DNA of 64,000 bases, from the NCBI GenBank assembly GCA_047495785.1, contig JBLDXI010000007.1, positions 186,001 to 250,000 on the forward strand. Reading direction: 5' to 3'. This document shows, one piece after another, positions 44,551 to 54,800 of the stretch; position 1 is the stretch's first letter; the number at the start of each line of letters is the position of its first letter. The notes beneath the pieces are model-generated. The model did no database searches. It saw only the letters and a list, made by a program, of their open reading frames with translations, and was not told the origin of the DNA. The stretch is from Lepidodermella squamata (taxonomy: Eukaryota; Gastrotricha). The translations under genes and the position numbers were made by a program.

Positions 44551-47500
44551 TTAGTCGCCGATAATATGCTTCATATGCGGACTGGTGCAGTCTATCGAGT
44601 TATGACCAATGCCGTTGCAATTCGAACAAACGATAGGCTCGGCTTCAACGCCGTCTACAGTTATGCAACGATTTTCTTTTGGCATGTAGATGAAGAATAA
44701 ATTGTCCAGCATCGCATCGATTTTTCGCTCCAGCTTTCTCTTGGCCTGAAAATTGTAAATAAAATTTGAATATTCCACCTTAATTAGTGCTAAAATTGCT
44801 CATCGCTTGCGCATTTTCACCTTTCCGGGGGTTCACCTTTTAAAAAATTCTTAGAAAATTTAAATTGTTTAAAAATCCTTCGCTTAAAAGCAAAATTAAT
44901 CACCTGATTGGGTGTGCCGTAATATGGGACAGAAATAAATATGAGGCTCATCCTTAGTAATAAAGTTTCCGAAATATTTCTATAGTTATAATTCCGACTT
45001 ACACATATAGACCCATTTTGTACGATTTGATTAAATATTTTGAGGGAATTAAAGTTCAATATTTAATGCGCTTACACCCTTAATAAAATCGATATTTATA
45101 CCAAATCTGCTTTGTTAGCCGGGAATCGTTTACGGCAAGGCAGCAGGAACAAAGCCGCCGCGAAGCCGAGTGTAAGAAGAATGAAGACAGACTGGATGTT
45201 TCGAATGCCGACTTGTTGACTTTTAACTTCATTCACCTGTGTATCACACTTCCCCGACATCCAATATCCACGTAAACTGTCGATATAACCTTTCGCCTGG
45301 TATTCGATGAGTAATTTGTCGAAAGTGTGGTGCCACAGGGAGCCCTGTTGGAACCCGATCCCGTAACCGGTGTTAGCGTGAACCTTTCCAGTCAAACGCA
45401 GCGAGCAATCTTTATCCCGTTTTGCTTTGTAAGCCAGGGCAGATGCGTCGTAAATAAAAGCGTCCAGCAATCTATTTTTACATAATATTAATAAGAAAAA
45501 ATTAATTTCAGAGATTTACCCGGTCTTAAGCGCAATCATAGCATCGTCAACTGATGTTTGGCTGTTGCCTTTAATCGATTCGTAAACCACTGGATAGTTG
45601 AATCTCAGGTATGCCTCAGTTGCCCCAGAGCTCAAAGTCGCGAACCGCCACGGTGGGCTTTTACTATGCGGATTTAGAATCCTCATATCGTCCAAACCAC
45701 CGAATTCGAAATAGTCATCCTTTGTTATCATGAAAACCGCCTGAAAATAAATTATGAAAAAAACGCACTGATATCGAATTAACTTATACGAACCAAATTA
45801 GCTGTGTAGGATGACGTGAAAATCAGGCAGAACATTGCCCAAACCCATGTCATTAATCTAGCCGCTATGCTATGCTTAGGTAATTCGACTGGAACAGTTG
45901 CCTTGAGCAGCATGGTATAGACACACCATAGGGCAGCGGAAAATGACAAGTTATGACCTGAAACGGATTAAAGAATTACTTGATTCCGCAAAAACTATTG
46001 CTAATACCTGGTTTCCATTTAGGGCTATTTCGAAACACAACGTAATCAAATCCGAAAATTAGACACCCTGAAATTAAGGAGACGCAGAAAATTCCGAGCC
46101 AGGCGTTCATCGAGAACGGCTCCAATATTGCGGTTGTTGAAGCTGTTGCATCTTTAACCGATACTGCCATAGTAATACCCTAAAATTTACGGAAAATTAT
46201 CGCCCAGTCGTTTTTTGAAAAGCTTACAGTTTCGAGAATAGGAATGCTGAAATCAACGACTTCACTCCGCTCCTTGTTGATTTTCAACGAAGTCACGACA
46301 ATGTCAGCCTGGTCGACAATTAGAGATCTCACTAGGCCGTTCCATTGGCCTGTTTTATCGGCCGCGCCCCATTTTCGATCAGGAACTTCGAACAGCTCGA
46401 TTTTGAAGTTCAAATCTTTCGCAAGTCGCAGTAAGACATCCATAAATAGCCCAGTCGCACATTGAATGTCAGCCCCTGGTATAATAGGACTGGTGTATTT
46501 ATCGGAATCTCTCTTATCGTAGTTGGCCCAGGAGAAGTTAACCGGCGCCATGCGGATAGGAATCTGCCCGATTTCGCATATTGTCTCACCACTATCCGAA
46601 CGGCTTTTCGGCTCACGGTACATGACAAAGGGCGGCTCGCTTAGCGTGGCTACGCGGAATTTAAGCGATGTTTTCACGTGTTTGTCATGCTCGTCAGCTT
46701 CGTGTATAAAGCCGGTTGTTCTATTCCAAGATCCGAAATGGCGCCATTTCCGGTCTTCGGCAAATTCGAGAAACACAATTTGCTCGTGCAATGCTCCGTC
46801 TTTAACACTCTCAGCCATGCTTTGATCTATAAGGCTTCAAATCACCAACAAATGTGATTAAAATAAACATTAAAATTAATTAATTAAAATGAAAATAAAA
46901 CAAAAATATTTAAACATTCCCGAATGTGCACAAATGTTTTTAATCGCCAAAAATCAGATAAAATTCCTAAAATCGCTAAAATTTGCAGATAAATCGGAAT
47001 CCATCTTTGAATGATATTTAAATTTTTTTCTGAAATAGAATTTATTTTTAATCCTCATAAAATCGGTTTTGTCTAAATTTACCCCACGTTACGGTATTTT
47101 TTAAATTTTATTTCTCAATTTTAAATATTATACCTGTTTAGGAATTCGCCGTTAACCCAAGGTTTCAGAACCATATCATGGCACACATTTCTCGGCGCCG
47201 CATTTAGCTGGGTAATATTGGCAAATTTTATGAATTTTTGCAGCGTCCTCATGTAGATGTCCGCACCAGCCTCGATTGCCTCAACTTGCGCCTCCACCGA
47301 CATGTTATAGGTGACCGCAATCGAACCAGGCGGTAGATTGGTTAGGCTTTTACCAAGATTATCGCCGCCTAAGACTGGCCTCATGCACAGCCACTTGAAC
47401 TGGGCCGATGTCATGCCTAACGAGTTGGCTTCTCGCAATATCTCATTCGCTAAAAACTCGCCAGAGAAAACGACTACAACATGACTTTTCGCTGCCGAAC

Positions 47501-48442
47501 CACGGATGAGAAGCAAATCCGAGCGAAGAGAAGACCGCCAATCTGAGGGTAGAATCCGCGCCTGGAGACGACGTTTATCCAGCTCGATGTGATCGTCAAC
47601 AATCGGCCCGTCCGTTCGACCGTGCTCCATGGCTAATAGGATCCGAACAAAAACGTCATGACCTGGTTGAGTTTCAGAGGCGATGATGCTGAATCGGCTT
47701 TTCGGATGCTTATCCAAGTAGGAAATTACAGCCTACAGAAAATTGTGAGATATTATTCTTCGAAATTTTTCCTTACTTGAGCATAACTTTGAATAGAAGG
47801 CGCGTGGATAAAGTGCGGAAGCCTGTTCATAGTCAATGAAGAACTGCCCAGCTCTGAAATTGATGAGCTCCATGCTAGCGTTGGAATTCCTATATTAGTC
47901 GCCTGAAAATGGACGATATTCGCGAGTGAATTCGCGCTCTCGCCCTGAACGGCCTTGTTAACCATAAGAAACACCGCATTAACACCCCATTCGGCTGCAT
48001 CGACTGGGCAAAACATGCGGCGAATAATTTGAACTAAGGATAAGTTATCAGGCTGGACAGGATTTATCTGCATCCGGAAGATGACTGTCTCACGACTTGG
48101 GTGCTGAGCGATCCCCACGTGACTCTGACTCAATAACCCATCCAATTTCCGTTGAAGGTAGTCAGGAAAATAGCCTTTTGGCGGTAATAGATATGAGATT
48201 GTCAGGGGGACTACAGGCACCTTTTGCGGGTAGATTTTAACCGGCTCAGAGACATTTTTGTCCTTTCTTCGCGGGTATTTGATCAAACGGCGACTTGACG
48301 GCGATGAATTAGAACGGGGCGGGGATGTACTTTGAGCCGAATTCCGATTGAAGAGGAGCTTAATCGAACCATCCCAAACTGCGGGGTGAAATGACTGAAC
48401 AAGGTTAACCCCCAGAAAAATTTGGAAAATTAGAAATTTCAT
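44551..48442 (-). CDS. GluN2-like ionotropic glutamate receptor with zinc knuckle (copy 3)
   Basis: Eight exons (48442-47777, 47732-47134, 46819-46228, 46179-46008, 45957-45794, 45740-45520, 45471-45102, 44745-44551), 992 aa. Signal peptide (LIFQIFLGVNLVQS), a basic linker, then the amino-terminal domain (FRMQINPVQPDN). The ligand core has SEPPFVMYREP, KWGAADKTGQWNGLVRSL, SLKINKERSEVVDF, SSGATEAYL and LDAFIYDASAL, so the glutamate-contacting Arg, Thr and Asp are kept. LEPFSMNAWLGIF, then the pore YTMLLKATVPVE (Lys at the Asn site) and the canonical SSYTANLAVFMI gate. The tail knuckle is C968, C971, H976, C981 (CSNCNGIGHNSIDC). The exon 3 acceptor (ATCAAAG) is atypical, but it is the only phase-compatible choice I found. 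Confidence 0.83.
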
Positions 48443-48552
48443 AGTAAAAAATAGAGTTTAATTTATTATTTTAGCTCTCGGCAAAACATATTGGTATCAA
48501 GTTACAAAAGCATTCTAGTTTACAGCTTTCGATATCAAATTGCGTTCTCGTA

Positions 48553-51500
48553 TTAATTATTCGTAGTCGAAATGACTAGCAGCGATCGGCGCATTTTCTC
48601 AGAGCTTGTCTCGTAGCGGTTGACGTTAAGGCCGCGAGACGTTGCTAAGGGTGATTGGGACATTATTGGGCTAGTGCATTGCGCGCGTCGATGGCCGATG
48701 CCGTCGCAATTCGCGCATCGAATGACATTTGGCCCAGGCGCTGCTGTTATCATGCGATCGCCGGCCCATGTTGAAGAGACGTAGCCATTTTCCAGCAGCC
48801 GCTTGATTTTTTCATCGACAGTCAGAGTCGCTACCTTAAAAATTAAAGACTAATCAATAAAAATTAAAAGAATTTCGGCTGAAAAAATTGACCTTATTAT
48901 TCTTTTTCAAACACTCGTATTGCAAAAATTTGATAAATCCACCAATTAACAGGCCAATTAGCAAAAGGATAAACGCCGGTAACATATCACTGCATCGAAG
49001 CTGGGCAGACCTGAACTCGTTAATTCGTGAACTATTACAATCACTACCCCCGAAAAACCACTGTTCTTCCAAGTTTTTCAGAAATCCTGAAACGAAACGA
49101 GATAAATTAAGAAATAATTATTTTTTAAATATTTTACCGTTATTTCGATAGTTGATTATCGCATCATCAAATACCGATAGCCAATCAGAGTCCTTCGGCA
49201 GCCCGAAACTGTAGCTAAACAAGCCGTGGGAATTAGGACCGATCTGTAGCATGCACTCTGAATCTTTCATTGCTTTGAATTTCAATATCGCCTCATCGTA
49301 TATAAATGCATCGTATCCCCTAAAAACGAGTTAATACATCAATTTTCTTGAGTATTCATTCTCTGAAATGTAACCTGTTTAGTAAGGACTCGATAGCACC
49401 ATCAACAGTGGTATTTGATAGGAATTCTATGTTTGGTAGGACATGATCAAAGCCGTTTCGTATGAAAGATAAGATGTCATCCTCAGCTAGGCTTGCGAGC
49501 CGATACCTCGGGTTCCTAGAGAAGGGATTCGCCAGTTTTTGATCATCAAGCCCGCTGAATTTTGCTTCCTCTCCAGCGTTTGATTCCGAAATGAGAAATA
49601 CAGCTAGATTAGCCGCGTAAAGGCAGGAGAAGATTGTACAACAAATAGCGACTACGGATCTGACTAGATTGACGGAATTTGATCGAGAACAACGGGTCGA
49701 TAGGCAAAGCTCAGAGCTGAAGATGCGATTTGGTTTAAATTTAGAGCCGGCCAAGTTTTCGAAAAGGCAAACGGAAAAACTAGCGAATATCAGCGTGACG
49801 AAGGTAGCAAACCACGTTTCCAACGAAAAAGGCTCTAAACAGCGCGATTATTTGAATTATCAAGGAATTATCGAAAATTATACCTAAGAGCAATTTCCAC
49901 TTGGGTTTCCTTTCAGAAACGTAAGCCAATGTTAGGCCTGTTTGAAGAACTGGAGTTGATATCTCGATGAAATCTGACTTGTACGCCAGGCTTGATTTCA
50001 GCGGCGCCAAAATTACGTCTGCTTCGCGGGAAACCACTTCATCCCACATCTTGTTGGCAAACTTTTAAAATTTCAAAATTAATTTAAATTATACTAACAG
50101 TAGTATTGTTTGTAAACAGCGACCTGAAATGAAAAAAAGTTGAGAATTATAGAAAAATAATTTTTTGGAGCAACCTCTCCTCTTTCGGTACTTCGTAAAA
50201 GTGTAGCTGGAAACCGATGTCTCTTGAGAGCCGCGAGATCAAATCGATAAAAAATCCGCGGATGCATGAAACACTTCTAGCCGGTAGAATAGGACTGTCG
50301 AAACAGGGAAAAGTTCCCAAAGGACATTTCTCAGCAGCATTTTTCGGGTCGAAAACGACAAAAGGCGCCGCGTGCCAGGTTCCAATTCGCAAATATCGGT
50401 TTCTTAACTGGCTTTCTATCGCTGATTTCTTTGAAATTTTCAAGCCCGAGAATTTATTCCAACTTGCAATAGACGTCCATTCTAGCGATTTGCTGAGCTC
50501 GAAGAATGTCACATTCTCGCCTGGACTGATTTCTTCCCCCGACAAATCGACCTCTGCCTTGGTATTGCGGAGAATTCGCTCGAGAACTTCGCCATAAGCC
50601 CATCCAGCGCCAAGGCGATCCCTGCCACAAAGTGACTTGGTCTTCGGCGAAATGTCATTCGGTGTCATATCGTAGAGCCTGGCGAACTTCTGCATGGCTT
50701 TAAACCAGAGACGAACTGCGTATCTCGCCGTTATCATTTGCGTTTCCATCCAATGATCGAAGGTGATAACGGTGGTACCAGGTGTGGCATTCACCAACCG
50801 CTCAAATTTACCATCTGGAGAGACAGCAATTACTTGAATTCTGCGATTATTTGCTATCCCCAAGTTTCGAATTTCCGTGAAGATTGAATCCAACATTACG
50901 TCACTGCTAGTGAGGAGAATTACTGCCTAAATACAAAAAAAATCAGTTATAGTTTTAATTTTGCACTTGCTTTGAACCTGTAAATTAGTGAATGAAGCAT
51001 TCCGGACGGTTAGCAGTTCCGATTTAACGACGGACTTCCAATTTGATCCCGGTAGTGTTCGACGACGAGGGGTAACCCATTCGCTCTGCTTTTTCATCGT
51101 CTCAAAGCTGAATTCGTTGAATCCCGGGGTACCTTCCATTCCTATCATGGTGATTTGACGTTTCCTGGGCCTTGAGTCGAGAAATGCAATCATTGCATTC
51201 GCCAACACTTTGGCTGACGGGAACAGCGAAACCTCGCCGGGCAAATGTTGTTCAAAGGCCGAGAAGCTCCATAATAGGTAAGGAATTTTCACGGAACTTG
51301 CAATAAACTTTAATAGATTCACCAAATCAGGACTTGTTTGGTCGTCCGAAATGATGACTAGCGCATTCAGACCAGTCGCCTGAGTCGAACAAAACACGTC
51401 ATTTACAGCCTCGTTAGCACCTGTCGACGCTAGGAAGACCGGGTTCAGTTGGAACCTGAAAATTATCGGCCGGTCGTTGCTAGCTCGATTAGGGGTGGAG

Positions 51501-51724
51501 ATGAACGTTTCGTGCTTTGAATTTATCCATTGAAATTGCGGATAGTTAAGGAGGTTTCGACTAGGTAGAACCACGCTTAGGGTGACTGGTTGCACGAGGA
51601 CAGCCCGAGGTACCTTGACGTTAAGACTTATCGTCCCGACGACTTTGGCAAAACAAAGCAGGCTAATAATCGATATCATTATTGTCAGTATTGTCCAGAA
51701 AAAAATAGTTTTATATTGGCTCAT
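48553..51724 (-). CDS. Divergent GluN2-like receptor, ligand and pore residues lost (copy 2)
   Basis: Eight exons (51724-50978, 50926-50175, 50123-50099, 50061-49884, 49834-49375, 49319-49138, 49086-48893, 48834-48553), 939 aa; exon 3 is a 25-bp micro-exon that fits in phase. The overall layout is intact: signal anchor, amino-terminal domain (FRFQLNPVFLAS), KLLLEPFSLETWF, YAANLAVFLIS, YDAFIYDEAIL, M4 and a CCHC tail (C886, C889, H894, C899). But the ligand Arg segment reads LAPLKSSLAYKSDF (Lys at the Arg site), the GATE segment is LAEDDILSF, and the pore loop lacks the LW..W pattern and is Cys/Ser/Arg-rich. It probably does not bind glutamate normally or conduct alone; a regulatory subunit or early pseudogenisation are alternatives. 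No stop or frameshift is seen. Confidence 0.78.
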
Positions 51725-51864
51725 CAGCCCTCATCTATCAGTTCGCGACTGTATCAAATATCGCAGTGGCCATAACAACAAGTGACCCATATTATTTTCA
51801 CTGAGTTAGTTCAAAAGCCCAATATTTTGTAAATACGCATTGGTGCAATTTATTTTAGGTCATG

Positions 51865-54800
51865 TTAGGTTTGGTATTCTTTGATGGCTTTCAACAAATT
51901 CATAGGCGGACTGGCGCATTTTCTGAACGTGTGACCTCGACCGCCGCAATTGGCGCACACTAGGTAATTAAGGCTGACAGTCGCTAGGTCAAATCGTGGC
52001 TTTTTCGAGTCACTGTTCGTTGTAATCACGTATCTTCGCATCATTTGCTGCTTCAATTGAGCCCGGATTCCAGACTATAGAAATTATAACAAAATTAACG
52101 AAAAATCCTGTTTAATTTGGTTATGTCCCGTAAGCGCAACCTCAGGAGCGTAACCTCGCTTGTGCGTAACCATTTGTGTGCGCAACCGATGTGCGCGACC
52201 GACGTGCGCAACTATTGGGCGAAACCTGCTGTGTGTAAATAAATAAGTCAAAACACGAGGTAATTCCCATTAGTTCAACCGCGCAAATGTGCACATTCAC
52301 GGAATTTTCAACCAGCCGTGTATTTGTCTAACCAATTCGCCCAACTCTGCGAACACAAATTTAAAAAAATGTATTTATTCAAAATTTTAAAAAATTGCGT
52401 GATAAACGGAGCTAAAGTTTTGATCACCATCGTAAACCGTTTGCTAGCAAACATTTATTAATTCAACTGTTGACAACATGATCCACCTTAACATAAATAG
52501 CACCCCGGCTGCAGCTGTGAGGACGAAGAATCACAGCTACTAAGCGGACGCGGCAGGCCTCTGAAGACTCAAAATGAATCAATCTCGCAATCAAGATGGA
52601 TTTTGAAATGTGGTTTTTAGCTGTAGACAGGCAGCGAGCATTTTTTTAAATTACTGTAAGGCCACGCTATTAGGCTCTCTTGACGAAGTCGATGCTCGCG
52701 TTAATATTAATGGAATTACTTTTATGATCCACCTTAATAACAATAAAAAGTAATCACGGATGAAGTATCTCCTGAACGCGGAAAAGCAACGTCCTTTTGG
52801 AGTTCAAATCTCAACGGGCTATACTATAAAGCAAACAAGCCGCTGCGCGCACTCACACGTAGAGTCACCCTCGCCATCCTCGTCGCCTCTCCACGACTCC
52901 CCATGGTCTAGCGTCTAGCTTACCGCCACTTGAAATAATTCATCTTCCTTGATCACACCTGCGATGTTTGCGCACAATAATCGCACTGATACAAAAGCGT
53001 ACCTTTTATTGCAGGCTCATAAAAATTATTGCAGGTTCCTCCCTTCACCCCAGTACTTCGCCTAATGCAAAATTTCCAATAACTAGTTCGACTTTGAATC
53101 CGCTCGCATTTATCTGATTTGAGGGATTCAATATTTTCGATGGAAATTTCCTCCGGCAACAAGCTAATTTCTGACATTAATTTAAGATATTAAAATGTGA
53201 GCGAAGAAAATTTCTCCTTTGGTTTCAAAAGGCTGAATACACTCAGCCTTTCCTGGAATTATCTCTTCGCAAAAATAAGACTTTGGTGGACACACTAAAG
53301 AGCTGAACTTTGGAGCGCACGCTAATTGTTCAATTGATCGTAGCTACGACTCCGGGATTTTTTGCAAGAATGCAAGCACGATTACTGAAGGTTTTCCACT
53401 TAGCTGCCATGCTCTCTACTTCGCGGATGAGTTAGATCATAGCCGATCATGTCAAATGACTTGAACTAGAGGTGAAATTTCGTCAGCGGCGTTTCAAAAT
53501 TAATGGTAATTTTAATAAACTTTGGCATACAGCTGTAACATAAACGTTTTTGACAAGGAAAAAAATTACCGAAATTTTTTATAATTCATAGGGGTTTATC
53601 ACCCTAGCATATAGGGTATACATTTTCTCCCTGTTTTATGGTCGAAATAAATTTTCACCGTCTTCTAACAATTTTACGGCATAAATACAAAAGGTTACGC
53701 ACACAGGTTGCGCACAGCAAAAGTTACGCACAGAAAGTTACGCACGCGCGGTTGCGCTCTTGAGGTTGCGCTTACGGGAATTGACCGTTTAATTTTAGAC
53801 TTACCAGCCCCATGAATCTCACGATATATTTAGAAAAAAATGTTTCGAGTATCAAGATGAACATGCTGAGACAAAGGCCGAGAAGAAGCAGAACAAAGGC
53901 CGATGTGAAGTTGAGAATGCCAAGTTGGAACGATTTGTTAGACTCCTGTTTCCTGTGCTTCTTACAAGCTCCACTGAGCCAAAATTCGCTGAGCTGTTGC
54001 AGAAACGAATTGTGTTGATAATCAATCACGTATTTATCGAAAACTGGCAGCCACTTTGAGCCTTTCGGAAAGCCAATGCCGTACCCGGTCATCGAGTACC
54101 ACTTGCCAACTGTTGTCAGACGGCACTCCTTATCCCGGCTTGATTTGTAGTCCAAAACAGTTGCGTCGTAGATGAATGCATCGAGGGTACCGTTTTTTAC
54201 AGCTTCAATGCCGGTTTGAGCCGAACTCTGGTTGAACTGGCGCATGTATTCGAACATGTCCAGGTAATTAGTGCGCATGAAGGCCTCCGTAGCGCCCGAT
54301 GATAGAGTGCCGAAGCGAAATGGCGGGTTTTTCGAGAAAGGATTCTGAAGCTTTTTAAGTTGAAATTTTAGAAAAGGAAAAATCTGTAAAACCTGTAAGC
54401 TTACCCGTGGGTCTTCTAGTCCTGTAAAGTCGTAAAATTCATCTTTCGTGATCATGAAAACAGCCTGGAAATTCATCAAATTATTTCGAGAAAATTGAAA
54501 GTCGAGAGAAACTAACAAGATTAGCCATGTATGAAGAAGCGAAAATCACGCAAAACATGCCCCAAATTGCGATTAGAAACTTTGCGGCAAATGTTTTCGG
54601 AACTTGAACTCGAACGGCGGCCTTGAAAAGCATGGCCCATACCAACCAAAGTGACGAAAATAATGGATGGACAGCTGGAGTAAAATTAATATTTTTTCCA
54701 AATTTGCAGGCATTTTAATTAATTATACATGATTTTCTGCTGGTCATTTGCTGGATTTCGTAGTTATGGTCTGTTCCCCAGTTCTCACTCTTCACAGCGA

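Noticed and set aside
46180-46825. Plus-strand ORFs opposite receptor copy 3
   Set aside because: They are shadows of the ligand-binding exon, whose minus-strand translation carries unmistakable receptor motifs.
51865-52074. Zinc-knuckle exon assigned to receptor copy 2
   Set aside because: It lies upstream of copy 2's ATG on the transcribed strand, and copy 2 has its own knuckle exon at 48834-48553.
52953-53177. ORF with several cysteines as the zinc-knuckle exon of receptor copy 1
   Set aside because: It lacks the C-x2-C-x4-H-x4-C pattern and lies inside the transposon; the exon at 52074-51865 matches the other copies and joins in phase.
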